The notes below the pieces were generated by a model. It ran no database searches, was not told where the DNA came from, and saw only the letters and a list, made by a program, of their open reading frames with translations. The position numbers and the translations under genes were made by a program. A stretch of DNA of 44,498 nt from an uncultured Clostridium sp. Its GTDB lineage: Bacteria > Bacillota > Clostridia > TANB77 > CAG-508. The stretch is taken from contig CANDRW010000013.1 of the NCBI GenBank assembly GCA_947388675.1, positions 1 through 44,498 of the forward strand, written 5' to 3'. Positions 26,789 to 36,716 of this stretch are shown here, in pieces; within the stretch, counting starts at the first letter, position 1; each line of letters begins with the position of its first letter.

Positions 26789-29561
26789 ATGGAAGAAAGC
26801 AAAAAAGAGTGGTTTAATCAATCTATAAAAGAGGTTGAAGAGCAATTTGAAGTAGAAGAAACACAAGGTTTATCAGAAGAACAAGTAGTGAAGAATAGAG
26901 AAATTTATGGATTAAATGAATTAGCAACCAAAAAGAAGAAGAGTTTATTTGTGAAATTTTTAGAGCAATTCAAAGATTTTATGATTATTATCTTAATTAT
27001 TGCAGCTATTATCTCAGGAGTAGTGGGATATTATGAAGGAGAAGGAATTACTGATTCCATTATTATTCTAATTGTTGTTATTGTCAATGCTATTATTGGT
27101 GTTGCACAAGAGAGCAAAGCAGAAAAATCTTTAGAGGCTCTTCAAAAATTGAGTTCTCATGTAGTGAAAGTAGTACGTAATCGGAAATGTAACAGTAGTA
27201 CCTTCTAAAGAATTAGTGCCAGGAGATATTGTAGTACTAGATACAGGAGACTATGTACCAGCAGATTTAAGAATTATAGAGGCAGTGAATTTAAAATCAC
27301 AAGAAGCTTCACTAACAGGTGAGTCTGTTCCAGCAGAGAAGAACACAGCAGCAATAGAGAAAGAAAAAGTGGGAATTGGTGATAGAACCAATATGCTATT
27401 TTCCTCTAGTTTAATTACGTATGGTAGAGGAAAAGGTATTGTTGTAGAAACTGGAATGAAAACAGAAGTGGGAAAAATCGCAGGTATGATTAATGAAGTA
27501 GAAGATACTGAAACGCCACTTCAACAAAAATTAAATAAATTAGGAAAAGTATTAGGAATTGCAGCTATTGTTATTTGTATTGTTATCTTTTTCATTGGTT
27601 TGCTATATGGAAAAGATCCAATGGATATGTTTATGACAGCTGTTAGTTTAGCCGTTGCAGCCATCCCAGAGGGATTAGCTGCTGTATCTACAATTGTTCT
27701 TGCTATTGGTGTACAAAGAATGGTGAAAAAGCATGCTATTGTAAAAAAATTACCAGCTGTAGAGACGTTAGGAAGTACAACTGTTATTTGCTCTGATAAA
27801 ACAGGAACTTTAACACAAAATAAGATGACAGTTAAAAAGGTATTCTATAATAATCAACTCTTAGAAATAGAAAACATTAATACAAATGAAACGATAGAAG
27901 AATTAGAAAAATTAGTATATATTAGTATATTCTGTAATGATACAAAAGTAGCATCTGACAGAACTTTAACAGGAGACCCAACAGAAACAGCTTTAATAGA
28001 TATGGCATTTAACTTGGATTTTCAACCAGCAGTATTAGAACAATTTCCACGTGTGAAAGAATTACCATTTGACTCAGAAAGAAAATTAATGACAACTGTC
28101 CATAAAATAGAAGATAAGTATGTGGTATATACAAAAGGTGGAGTGGATGAATTATTAGCAAGATGTAATAGTTATGTGATAAATAATGAAATAAAACAAG
28201 ACCTAGCAACTTTTCAAACAGAAATTAAAAAGCAAAATGAAGCAATGGCAAAAGATGCTCTTCGTGTACTTGCTATGGCATATAAAGAAATGGACCATGA
28301 ACCAACAGATGAAGAAATGAAAACAATTGAAAAAGACTTAATTTATGTTGGTATGGTAGGAATGATTGATCCACCAAGAGAAGAAGTAAAAGATGCAGTA
28401 GCAAAATGTAAAAGAGCGGGTATTAAAACTGTGATGATTACAGGAGACCACAAAGTCACCGCTATTGCCATTGCAAAAGCATTAGGCATTTTAGAAAGTG
28501 AGGAAGAAGCACTTACAGGGGCAGAACTAGAAGAAATGTCTGACCAAGACTTAATTGCAAATGTAAGAAAGTATAGTGTGTATGCTAGAGTATCTCCTGA
28601 GCATAAAGTGAGAATTGTCAAGGCATGGAAAGAAAATGGAGAGATTGTAGCCATGACAGGTGATGGTGTCAATGATGCACCAGCTTTAAAAACAGCAGAT
28701 ATTGGTTGTGCAATGGGAGTGGTAGGAACCGATGTAGCAAAAGAAGCAGCAGATGTTATTTTGACAGATGATAATTTTGCGACAATTGTATCTTCTGTAG
28801 AAGAAGGAAGACGTATTTATGATAACATTCTAAAAGCAATCCAATTCTTGCTATCTAGTAATGTAGGAGAAATTATCATCCTATTTATTGCAATACTAAT
28901 TACACCATTACTTAGTAAATGGTTTAATATAGATGTTAATTTAATTGTACCATTATTACCAATACACATTTTATGGATAAACTTAGTAACAGACTCTTTG
29001 CCAGCACTTGCCTTAGCAGTAGACCCAGCAGAAAAAGATATCATGGATAGAAAACCTATCAAACCAAAGCAAGGTGTTTTTACGAAAGGAATGACTTGGA
29101 GAGTAATTTACCAAGGCGTTATGATTGGAATAATTACACTTACTGCCTTCATTATTGGTTTAGCAACACCAGTAGACCAGCTACCAATGGTAGAAGTGAC
29201 GGATAGTGAGGGGATGATAAGAACATTATCAGAGGAAGAAGTAAGAGTGGAAATTGGTCAGACTATGGCATTTACTGTGCTAGCACTTTCAGAATTGGTT
29301 CATGTGTTTAATATTAGAAATAACAAAAAATCTATTTTTAAAACAGGGATTTTCAGTAATCGCAAATTAATTTTAGCAAATTTGGCTTCAGCGCTATTGA
29401 TGCTAGTGATATTAATTGTGCCAGCTTTAAGACATATATTTAGTATTCCAGTGTTGCCAGTAATGAATATCATTGAAGTTGTGATTTTAATATTTGTACC
29501 AATTGTGATTGTGGAATTGTTTAAATTGTTTAAGATTAATACAACAAAAGATGAAGGATAG
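26789..29561 (+). CDS. P-type cation ATPase (P2A, Ca2+-type), read through a CGG +1 site
   Basis: With C27182 skipped this is a complete 923-residue membrane pump. It has the N-terminal cation ATPase segment, the actuator TGES (SLTGESVPAEK), the membrane PEGLAA motif of Ca2+/Mn2+ pumps, the phosphorylation site CSDKTGTLTQN, and the hinge TGDGVNDAPALK, with helices in the usual pairs and a four-helix C-terminal bundle. It probably exports Ca2+ at the expense of ATP. AGGAGG before ATG 26789 decides the start. In the plain frame it breaks at VVRNRKCNSSTF; skipping the C gives VVRNGNVTVVPSKELVPGD, exactly the actuator sequence expected. All catalytic motifs except the first membrane pair lie after the shift. 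Confidence 0.9.
27182..27185 (+). other. CGGA +1 recoding site in P-type ATPase
   Basis: AAT-C-GGA-AAT: skipping C27182 gives RN-G-NVTVVPS. The unshifted frame stops eight codons later. Confidence 0.85.
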
Positions 29562-29831
29562 AGAAAAGTGGTTACTAGATAATAGTTTTATAGTTAGTTG
29601 CTTGAATAGTAATAGAAACCATTATCAAGGAACAAAAGTATGTCACGCTATGTTCTACACTTTACAAATTATGTAAAACATGATAAAATAACAAACGAAT
29701 AACTATTCAATTTCTAAATATTTTGGCACCAAAGGAAAGACAATAGTTAAATAACTTTTAGAAAGGGGAAATCTTTTATAAGTCAAAATTAGTTCCTAGA
29801 AGCCATATGTGACAGAAAGGAAGTAGACAAC

Positions 29832-31262
29832 ATGCAAAATAAAGAGTTGTTCCAAAAGATGAGGGAAAAGGAATTTGCTCAAGTGGCACCGTTTGCTTTA
29901 TGTCCGCTTGACGGCAGATATTCGCAAATTGCTCTCAAATTGGCGCCATACTTTTCTGAATATGCCTTGGTGGAAAATCGGGTATATGTTGAGGTGAAGT
30001 GGCTCCAATTCTTGATTGAGCATTTGAGAAATGAGAGCGAGACCTTGGCAAAGCACAATAACTCGCGTGACCTCAACAGAATTTTGAGCATTTACCAAGA
30101 CTTCAATGCTGTTTCTTTTATGGAAGTGAAAGAAATTGAGAAGAAAACCAACCATGATGTGAAGGCTGTTGAACTGTATATAGCAGAAAAATTGCGGAAA
30201 GCTGAACTGGCAGATTTGGTAAGCTTTGTGCACTTCGGCTGTACATCTGAGGATATCAACAATACGGCATATGGTCTTATGATTCGTGGTGGGTTGGAAG
30301 ATGTCTGGCTTCCCATTGCTAGAAAACTTGTCCACGAGATAAATTCGATGGCCCAGAGATATGCTACCATTCCGATGTTGGCGCATACTCATGGGCAACC
30401 TGCAACTCCAACAACGGTTGGCAAGGAAATGGATGTATTTGCTTTTCGGCTGGCAAGGGTTTTGGATCAAGTAGCACAAATTGCCAGTGAAGGTATTTAT
30501 GCTAAGTTCAATGGTGCTACGGGCAACTATTCGGCTGTTTCAGTAGCTTATTCTGCAGAAGACTGGAGTGGACTGGCCGAAGAATTTGTTGGAGAGTATT
30601 TGAAGCTGACATTTAACCCTATAACAACTCAGATTGAACCGCACGACTATATCTGCGAGTTGGCCGATTGTGTACGCCATTTCAATAACATCCTCATGGG
30701 GATGGATTTGGACATGTGGTTGTATATCAGTATGGAATACTTCAAGCAAATCGCTGTGGCAAGCGAGGTTGGAAGTAGCACGATGCCTCACAAAGTCAAT
30801 CCTATTCGGTTTGAAAATAGCGAGGCGAACTGCGATATTTCCAATGCGTTGCTGGCGGCATTGTCCAACAAGTTGACCAAATCTCGCATGCAAAGAGATT
30901 TGTCGGATTCTTCTACTATGAGGAATGTTGGTATGGCGCTGGGCTATTCTATTCAGGCGATAGAGCAGACAATTGGTGGGCTCAAGAAGGTGGAAGTAAA
31001 CCGAGAAAAGCTTTCCCATGACCTTGATGAGAAGTGGGAGGTTTTGGCAGAGCCTATTCAAACGGTGCTTCGCAAGAATGGAATTCCTGATGCCTATGAC
31101 CAACTGAAAGCTTTGACCAGAGGAAAAGGAATTACAAAGGAAGCAATTCAGGAGTTTGTTCAGTCTCTGGAAATTCCAGAGCAGGATAAGAAAATGCTTT
31201 TGGACCTTACACCTGCAACCTATATTGGGCTGGCAGAAGAAATCGTAGAGTGGTGGTTTTAA
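29832..31262 (+). CDS. purB: Adenylosuccinate lyase, E. coli-type, GC-rich patch
   Basis: Catalyses two fumarate-releasing steps of purine synthesis (SAICAR to AICAR, adenylosuccinate to AMP). It is 476 residues; the opening CPLDGRYSQIA, THGQPATPTTVGKEMDVFAF and the signature GSSTMPHKVNPI are complete. It resembles the longer E. coli PurB rather than the roughly 430-residue Bacillus form usual in Firmicutes. The gene is visibly GC-richer than all its neighbours, with different codon choice, and uses CGG four times as arginine (AAT CGG GTA, TTG CGG AAA, TTT CGG CTG, ATT CGG TTT) where skipping would break the frame. This points to lateral transfer. It stands alone, away from other pur genes. 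Confidence 0.93.
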   Translation: MQNKELFQKMREKEFAQVAPFALCPLDGRYSQIALKLAPYFSEYALVENRVYVEVKWLQFLIEHLRNESETLAKHNNSRDLNRILSIYQDFNAVSFMEVKEIEKKTNHDVKAVELYIAEKLRKAELADLVSFVHFGCTSEDINNTAYGLMIRGGLEDVWLPIARKLVHEINSMAQRYATIPMLAHTHGQPATPTTVGKEMDVFAFRLARVLDQVAQIASEGIYAKFNGATGNYSAVSVAYSAEDWSGLAEEFVGEYLKLTFNPITTQIEPHDYICELADCVRHFNNILMGMDLDMWLYISMEYFKQIAVASEVGSSTMPHKVNPIRFENSEANCDISNALLAALSNKLTKSRMQRDLSDSSTMRNVGMALGYSIQAIEQTIGGLKKVEVNREKLSHDLDEKWEVLAEPIQTVLRKNGIPDAYDQLKALTRGKGITKEAIQEFVQSLEIPEQDKKMLLDLTPATYIGLAEEIVEWWF

Positions 31263-31273
31263 ATTTTGACCCA

Positions 31274-31310
31274 AAGGGCCGTATCCAATTTTGGATACGG
31301 CTCTTCCCTT
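31274..31310 (+). terminator. Terminator of purB
   Basis: AAGGGCCGTATCC pairs (one G-T) with GGATACGGCTCTT around AATTTT. It is GC-rich like its gene; the following T run is poor. Confidence 0.65.
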
Positions 31311-31423
31311 GAAAAAATAAATAAAAATTTATATAAACTAAAAAAATACCTTAAATTAACTATTAATTTTTTTCAGAATAGTATATACTATAGAAGAAAA
31401 TTGTCGATTTAAGGTGTTTTTTT

Positions 31424-32326
31424 ATGATAGTATATGACATTGAAAGTTTTGAGAAAAAGAAAAGTAAAAAATGGATTTTTTGGACTATACTGATAGGAAT
31501 AATTGTTATTGGTATAGCTATTTTTGGTGGAATAAAAACAGCAGAGTATGTAGCAAATCAAAAAGAGCAAAAAGTAGCCCAAGAGGATAAAAAGGAAGAA
31601 AATAATCAACAAAATAAGGATACAAATAATTCAAATAATGAACAACAAAATACAAATAATCAAAAAGGTTTGACAAAAGAACAATTAAAAGCAATAGATA
31701 ATATTTATGATAGTAAAGAAAAAGTGGCATTTCTTACTTTTGATGATGGACCTTCTAGTAATGTAACTCCAAAGATATTAGATGTATTAAAAAAGGAAAA
31801 TATTAAAGCAACATTTTTTGTATTAGGGACTATGGCAAAAGCAAATCCAGAAGTGTTAAAAAGAGAAAAAGAAGAAGGACACTATATTGCAAATCATAGT
31901 TATTCTCATGTTTATCCAAAGGTATATGCTAATGAAAATAAACCATTAGAAGAATATAACAAGACAAATAAAATAATACAAGAGGCACTAGGTGATAGTA
32001 GTTATCAATCTAATCTTTTCCGTTTCCCAGGCGGATCAGTAGGAGGATATTATGATAAACTAAAACAAAAAGCAAAAAAGAAGTTTCGAGAAAAAGGCAT
32101 TTCCTCTTTAGATTGGAATTGCTTAACAAATGATTCAGATGGTGCAGAAACAAAGCAAGCTATTATGCAAAATTTGAAAGATACTAGTAAAGGAAAAAAT
32201 AGCTTAGTCATATTAATGCATGATGCACCAAATAAAGATTTAACGGCCAAAACATTGCCAGATGTCATAAAATATTTAAAAGGACAAGGCTATAGTTTTA
32301 AAAGTATATATGATGTGATAGAATAA
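31424..32326 (+). CDS. Membrane-anchored polysaccharide deacetylase
   Basis: A 300-residue protein with an N-terminal helix (about 16-40, WIFWTILIGIIVIGIAIFG), an Asn/Gln-rich linker (to about 85) and a NodB-type deacetylase domain: FLTFDDGPSS carries the catalytic and metal aspartates, NHSYSH the HxxxH metal site, RFPGG the substrate groove, and VILMHDAPN the last motif. It probably removes acetyl groups from peptidoglycan or another surface glycan. ATG 31424 follows AAGGTG. Confidence 0.85.
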   Translation: MIVYDIESFEKKKSKKWIFWTILIGIIVIGIAIFGGIKTAEYVANQKEQKVAQEDKKEENNQQNKDTNNSNNEQQNTNNQKGLTKEQLKAIDNIYDSKEKVAFLTFDDGPSSNVTPKILDVLKKENIKATFFVLGTMAKANPEVLKREKEEGHYIANHSYSHVYPKVYANENKPLEEYNKTNKIIQEALGDSSYQSNLFRFPGGSVGGYYDKLKQKAKKKFREKGISSLDWNCLTNDSDGAETKQAIMQNLKDTSKGKNSLVILMHDAPNKDLTAKTLPDVIKYLKGQGYSFKSIYDVIE

Positions 32327-32385
32327 AAACAAAAAAACGAAATATAGTTATCATTAGATGGATATTATAAAAGGAGTAGAAAAAT

Positions 32386-33234
32386 ATGCTATATGATGTG
32401 ATTATTGTAGGAAGTGGACCTGCAGGAATTTCAGCTTCGCTATATGCCAAACGTAGAAAATTATCAGTTCTTGTTATTTCAAAAGGAAAAGGAGCTTTAG
32501 GTAAGACAGAGCAAATAGATAATTATTATGGATTTCCCAAAGGAATTTCAGGAAAAGAGCTATATCGAAATGGTATAGAACAGGCAAAAATGTTAGGTGT
32601 GGAATTAATCGATGATGAAGTAGTAGCCCTTAGCTATTTAGAAAATTTTGAAGTAGAAACGATTAACTCAAAATATAATGCTAAAGCTGTTATTTTAGCA
32701 ACAGGGACTAATAGGGTAACTCCTAATATTAAAGGAATTCGAGAATTTGAAGGAAAAGGAGTTAGCTATTGTGCCATTTGTGATGCCTTCTTTTTCAGAG
32801 GAAAAGATGTAGCAGTTCTAGGAAATGGAAATTATGCAATTCATGAAATGGAACAACTAAAACCAGTAGTAGCATCAGTATCTATTTTGACAAATGGGGA
32901 AGAAATGATAGAAAATAGAGATGTGGAAGTGGATGTAGATAGTAGGAAAATCCGAGAATTTAGAGGGGATGAAAAGTTAGCACAAATAGAATTTGAAGAT
33001 AATACTACAAAACAAGTACATGGTGTTTTTGTAGCAGTGGGGACTGCTTCAAGTAATGATTTAGCTAGAAAAATTGGAGCGAGAATAGAAAATAATCATA
33101 TAGTTGTTAATGAAAATATGGAAACAACGGTACCTGGACTATTTGCTTGTGGAGATTGCACAGGAGGTCTGTTACAGATTAGCAAAGCAGTTTATGAAGG
33201 AGCTAAAGCAGGGTTGACAGTATTAAAAAAATAG
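32386..33234 (+). CDS. trxB: Thioredoxin-disulfide reductase family flavoprotein
   Basis: A 282-residue FAD/NAD(P)H oxidoreductase. FAD-binding IIVGSGPAGISASLYAKRR lies at the N-terminus, the redox pair is YCAICD (CxxC, about residue 130), and the C-terminal FAD contact is VPGLFACGDCTGG. It reduces the thioredoxin encoded 54 bases downstream. It is shorter than the usual roughly 305-residue enzyme, and the pyridine-nucleotide domain is reduced: GNGNYAIHEMEQL replaces the usual GGGxSA and downstream arginine motif. The donor could therefore differ from NADPH (some clostridial relatives use ferredoxin or F420). AAAAGGAG precedes ATG 32386. Confidence 0.85.
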   Translation: MLYDVIIVGSGPAGISASLYAKRRKLSVLVISKGKGALGKTEQIDNYYGFPKGISGKELYRNGIEQAKMLGVELIDDEVVALSYLENFEVETINSKYNAKAVILATGTNRVTPNIKGIREFEGKGVSYCAICDAFFFRGKDVAVLGNGNYAIHEMEQLKPVVASVSILTNGEEMIENRDVEVDVDSRKIREFRGDEKLAQIEFEDNTTKQVHGVFVAVGTASSNDLARKIGARIENNHIVVNENMETTVPGLFACGDCTGGLLQISKAVYEGAKAGLTVLKK

Positions 33235-33288
33235 AATATTATCATAAAAATAGTATAAAATAATAAAGTGAAAAGGAGAGATGAAAAA

Positions 33289-33600
33289 ATGTCAGTAATA
33301 ACAGTAAACAATGAAAATTTTGAAAAGGAGATTTTAGAATCAAGAATGCCAGTCTTATTAGACTTTTGGGCAACTTGGTGTGGACCATGTAGAATGATGT
33401 CACCAGTAGTAGATGAAATTGCAGAGAGTATGAATACTTCTATTAAGGTAGGAAAAATCAATATTGATGAATGCCAAAATTTAGCTGAAAAATATGGAGT
33501 TATGAGTATTCCTACATTTGTAGTATTAAAAGATGGAGTAGAAACAGGAAGAACAGTTGGAGTTCAATCAAAAGAAGAAATTGTAAAACTAATAGGATAG
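33289..33600 (+). CDS. trxA: Thioredoxin
   Basis: A 103-residue thioredoxin, the usual size. The active site is WATWCGPCRMM, and the cis-proline follows in SIPTFVVLKDG. ATG 33289 has AAGGAGA upstream. It forms an operon with the reductase 54 bases upstream, supplying reducing power to cytoplasmic disulfide enzymes. Confidence 0.95.
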   Translation: MSVITVNNENFEKEILESRMPVLLDFWATWCGPCRMMSPVVDEIAESMNTSIKVGKINIDECQNLAEKYGVMSIPTFVVLKDGVETGRTVGVQSKEEIVKLIG

Positions 33601-33613
33601 AAGCTAGAATAAT

Positions 33614-33643
33614 AAGAGACTGAGCAGGAGCTCAGTCTCTTTG
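33614..33643. terminator. Bidirectional terminator
   Basis: AAGAGACTGAGC pairs with GCTCAGTCTCTT around AGGA. It separates trxA from the convergent gene at 33647-34237. Confidence 0.85.
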
Positions 33644-33646
33644 AAA

Positions 33647-34237
33647 TCAGGTGATTTTATGTGCCTCTCTATAGCTATTGCGTGCTTGGAATAATTTTTG
33701 ATAAAGTTTTTCGACAGAAGAAGTATCAGAAGAATGCAGAGTGGATTTAGCTTGTAAAGAGAAAACGATATCATCTGTGACTAAACAGCTACTAATTCCT
33801 CTTACAAATGTCCTATCAAATAAAGCGAGTGTAATCCCTTCGTCTTTGCAAAAATCCTTTTTGGGTAAAGTTGAAAATGCATACTTCATAATCAAGTCAG
33901 TTGTTTCTTCATCAGAGAAATTGAAGCTTTTCCGATTAGCCCTTAGACTATCATATTGCCTTTTGACAGACTTTATAGATAAATCTTGAATGTTATGATG
34001 CTTATAAGCAGCGAGGACTGCTTTTTGCTCAAGAATATCTACGGTTTTATCATCCACAATGCAATGACTGATAGAAATGGCAATCATAGCTTTAAAAGCA
34101 TCGATGCCAAGCTTACAGTGGCTTGCATATTGACGTGAAGAAAAGTCAAAGGGAAGGTTGGAGTATTCGGATACAAAGTTCCCAATTTCTCTACGAGAGT
34201 ACTTTTGCAAAATCCGTTCTTGTTGTTGTTTACCCAT
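33647..34237 (-). CDS. Unknown protein, GC-richer orphan
   Basis: A 196-residue soluble, largely helical protein (MGKQQQERILQKYSRREIGN). I do not recognise a family, and no catalytic motif stands out. The start ATG 34237 has a strong AAGGAGG. Composition is GC-richer than its neighbours, and two in-frame CGG codons (GAA CGG ATT; AAT CGG AAA) must be read as arginine, since skipping the C runs into stops. That groups it with the genes at 2859, 29832, 36717 and 42050. Probably laterally acquired. Confidence 0.6.
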   Translation of the reverse strand: MGKQQQERILQKYSRREIGNFVSEYSNLPFDFSSRQYASHCKLGIDAFKAMIAISISHCIVDDKTVDILEQKAVLAAYKHHNIQDLSIKSVKRQYDSLRANRKSFNFSDEETTDLIMKYAFSTLPKKDFCKDEGITLALFDRTFVRGISSCLVTDDIVFSLQAKSTLHSSDTSSVEKLYQKLFQARNSYREAHKIT

Positions 34238-34380
34238 ACAAATTCCTCCTTATAAACAAAAATGTCATAGTAAATTGGTTGAGAGAAGCAAGTAAATACT
34301 TAATTTCAATGTACTAAAGATTAGGAACATTATAGTAATTTATTTACAAAATGTCAACAATGAAATTATACAATTAATAC

Positions 34381-34409
34381 TTGACTATATATAAAAAAGC
34401 GAGTATAAT
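34381..34409 (+). promoter_or_regulatory. Sigma-A promoter of thrS leader
   Basis: TTGACT (34381-34386), a 17-base spacer and TATAAT (34404-34409). Confidence 0.75.
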
Positions 34410-34415
34410 AAATAA

Positions 34416-34654
34416 TAGTTGAAATAAGAAAAACAAAAATGAGACAGAGTAAAATCAAGGTTATGGAAAGAGAGAATTAGTTACCAGTTGAAAGCTAATT
34501 TACAAAAACGGATTTGAAAAACTACCTCATTTGTTCCTAGCAAAAACTAGGCGTAAATCTGCGTTAAAGAAAATAAAGTAAAATTAAGGGATGGAACCGT
34601 GTAAATAAGCACTCCTTTTAACTAAGTGATTAGTTAAAAGGAGTGCTATTTTTA
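34416..34654 (+). promoter_or_regulatory. T-box riboswitch of thrS
   Basis: The leader contains AGGGATGGAACCGTG (34587-34601), the T-box sequence whose TGGAACC part forms the tRNA-binding antiterminator bulge. It is followed by a strong terminator: GCACTCCTTTTAACTAA (34609-34625) with TTAGTTAAAAGGAGTGC (34630-34646) and TATTTTT. Upstream, GAATTAGTTACCAGTTG (near 34474-34490) would place ACC (34483-34485) as the threonine specifier codon. Uncharged tRNA-Thr would permit read-through to thrS. Confidence 0.85.
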
Positions 34655-34735
34655 AGTGTCTGTTTAGGGACGTTAGTCTAATGGACACTTGACATAATTT
34701 TGTCCACTAAACTAACGTCCCTAAAAGGACAAGGA
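34655..34735. repeat. GGGACG palindrome between T-box and thrS
   Basis: A perfect 15-bp inverted repeat, TTTAGGGACGTTAGT (34663-34677) and ACTAACGTCCCTAAA (34711-34725), with an inner TGGAC/GTCCA pairing. It lies between the T-box terminator and the thrS ribosome site, so it is transcribed as a stable hairpin right before the gene. Its core matches the other GGGGACG elements here. Confidence 0.7.
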
Positions 34736-34743
34736 GGAAAAAT

Positions 34744-36660
34744 ATGGTAAAAGTAGAATTGAAAGATGGATCTAAAATAGAAGTACAAGAAGGTAGTTCT
34801 ATTTTAGAAGTAGCTAAACAAATTAGTGAAGGTTTAGCTAGAAATGCTATGGCTGGAAAAATAAATGGAGAAGTAGAAGATTTAAGAACACAAATTAATG
34901 AAGATTGCAAACTAGAAATTTTAACTTTTGACAATGAAGAAGGTAAAAAAGCATTTTGGCATACAACTTCACATATTATGGCACAAGCAATCAAAAGACT
35001 TTATGGAGATAGTATAAAACTAACAATAGGACCTTCTATTGATAATGGTTTTTATTATGATTTTGATGTAGAAAAACCATTTACAGAGGAAGACTTAGCA
35101 AAAATTGAAGAAGAAATGAAGAAGATTGTAAAGGAAAATTTAGCAATCACAAGATATACACTTCCAAGAGATGAAGCAATTAAATTAATGAAAGAAAGAA
35201 AAGAACCATATAAAGTAGAACTAATTGAAGAATTGCCAGAGGGGGAAGAAATTAGTTTCTATGACCAAGGTGAATTTAAAGAATTATGTGCAGGACCACA
35301 TATTATGAGCACAGGAAGTGTTAAAGCGTTCAAATTACTAAATTCTTCATCAGCTTATTGGAGAGGTGATGAAACAAAACAAACTCTTCAAAGGGTTTAC
35401 GGTATTTCTTTTCCTAAAGCTAGTATGTTAGAAGAATATTTATTCATGCTAGAAGAAGCAAAGAAAAGAGATCATAGAAAATTAGGAAAAGAATTAGATT
35501 TATTCTTCTTTGATGAAACTGCTCCAGGTATGGCTTATTGGATGCCAAAGGGATTTACAATGATGAATGTTCTAATTGATTTATGGAGAAAAGAACATAA
35601 AAAAAGAGGATATCAAGAGTTTTCAGGTCCACAATTAAATAGTAGTGTTTTATGGAAAACTTCTGGACATTGGGATCATTATAAAGAGGATATGTTTGTA
35701 CTAACAGATGCTGATGGAAATGAACAAGCATTAAAACCAATGAATTGTCCAAATTCTATTAAAATCTATCAAACGAAATTAAGAAGCTACAAAGATTTAC
35801 CACTTCGCTTTAGTGACATTGATGTGATTCATAGAAATGAGAAATCAGGTCAATTGAATGGACTATTTAGAGTAAGAATGTTTAGACAAGATGATTCTCA
35901 TAATTATGTAATGGAATCTCAAATTAAAGATGAAATCAAAGAAATTTTAGAGATTGCGAAAAAGCTATATAGTATTTTTGGTTTAGACTTTATTTTAACA
36001 TTATCTACTAGACCAGATGATTACATGGGTGAATTAAGTTTATGGGATAAAGCAGAATCAGACTTAAAAGATGTATTAGATGAAATTTGCGGAAAAGACA
36101 ATTATCGTATCAATGAAGGTGATGGAGCATTCTATGGACCTAAGATTGATATTAAAATGAAGGACTGCTTGGGAAGAGAGTGGCAAATGGGAACTGTACA
36201 AGTAGACTTCCAATTACCATTAAGATTTAACCTAAGCTATATTGATACTGATGGAGAAAAGAAAACTCCAATTATGATACATAGAGCATTGTTTGGGTCT
36301 TTTGAGAGATTTATTGGTATTTTAACAGAACACTATGCAGGTGCATTCCCAACATGGCTTTCACCAATACAAGTAAGATTACTTCCGATAGCAGATAGTC
36401 ACAAAGAGTATGCAAATAAAGTAGCAGAAGAATTAGAAAAAGTAGGAATTCGTATAGAAGTAGATGAAAGACAAGAAAAAATTGGATATAAAATACGTGA
36501 AGCACAACTTCAAAAAATTCCATACATGCTAATCTTAGGAGATAAAGAAGTTGAAGGAAATAGCGTAGGTGTTCGTTCAAGAACAGAAGGAGATGTTGGA
36601 CAAATTAGTATAGAAGAATTTATTAGTAAAATAAAAAAAGAAGTAGAAGAATATAAATAA
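34744..36660 (+). CDS. thrS: Threonyl-tRNA synthetase
   Basis: A 638-residue class II synthetase of normal length that charges tRNA-Thr and can edit misloaded serine. An N-terminal TGS domain (1-62) is followed by the editing domain with HTTSHIMAQA and its later CAGPH. The catalytic core has SSVLWKTSGHWDHY, motif 2 RMFRQDDSHNYV and motif 3 RALFGSFERFIGILTEHY. The C-terminal anticodon-binding domain begins WLSPIQVRLLP. AAGGAGG precedes ATG 34744. Expression is controlled by the upstream T-box. Confidence 0.97.
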   Translation: MVKVELKDGSKIEVQEGSSILEVAKQISEGLARNAMAGKINGEVEDLRTQINEDCKLEILTFDNEEGKKAFWHTTSHIMAQAIKRLYGDSIKLTIGPSIDNGFYYDFDVEKPFTEEDLAKIEEEMKKIVKENLAITRYTLPRDEAIKLMKERKEPYKVELIEELPEGEEISFYDQGEFKELCAGPHIMSTGSVKAFKLLNSSSAYWRGDETKQTLQRVYGISFPKASMLEEYLFMLEEAKKRDHRKLGKELDLFFFDETAPGMAYWMPKGFTMMNVLIDLWRKEHKKRGYQEFSGPQLNSSVLWKTSGHWDHYKEDMFVLTDADGNEQALKPMNCPNSIKIYQTKLRSYKDLPLRFSDIDVIHRNEKSGQLNGLFRVRMFRQDDSHNYVMESQIKDEIKEILEIAKKLYSIFGLDFILTLSTRPDDYMGELSLWDKAESDLKDVLDEICGKDNYRINEGDGAFYGPKIDIKMKDCLGREWQMGTVQVDFQLPLRFNLSYIDTDGEKKTPIMIHRALFGSFERFIGILTEHYAGAFPTWLSPIQVRLLPIADSHKEYANKVAEELEKVGIRIEVDERQEKIGYKIREAQLQKIPYMLILGDKEVEGNSVGVRSRTEGDVGQISIEEFISKIKKEVEEYK

Positions 36661-36676
36661 GTAGTTACATATTATT

Positions 36677-36709
36677 AAAAGGAGTCGCTATTACTAGCAG
36701 ACTCCTTTT
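36677..36709. terminator. Bidirectional terminator
   Basis: AAAAGGAGTC (36677-36686) pairs with GACTCCTTTT (36700-36709). It ends thrS and the convergent 91-residue gene. Confidence 0.75.
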
Positions 36710-36716
36710 GCTTGGA

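Noticed and set aside
29562..29831. Riboswitch before purB
   Set aside because: I see no purine-aptamer or other known motif in this 270-base gap.
29898..31274. Long minus-strand ORFs opposite purB
   Set aside because: They are shadows of the GC-rich purB frame; the plus-strand protein is an unmistakable PurB.
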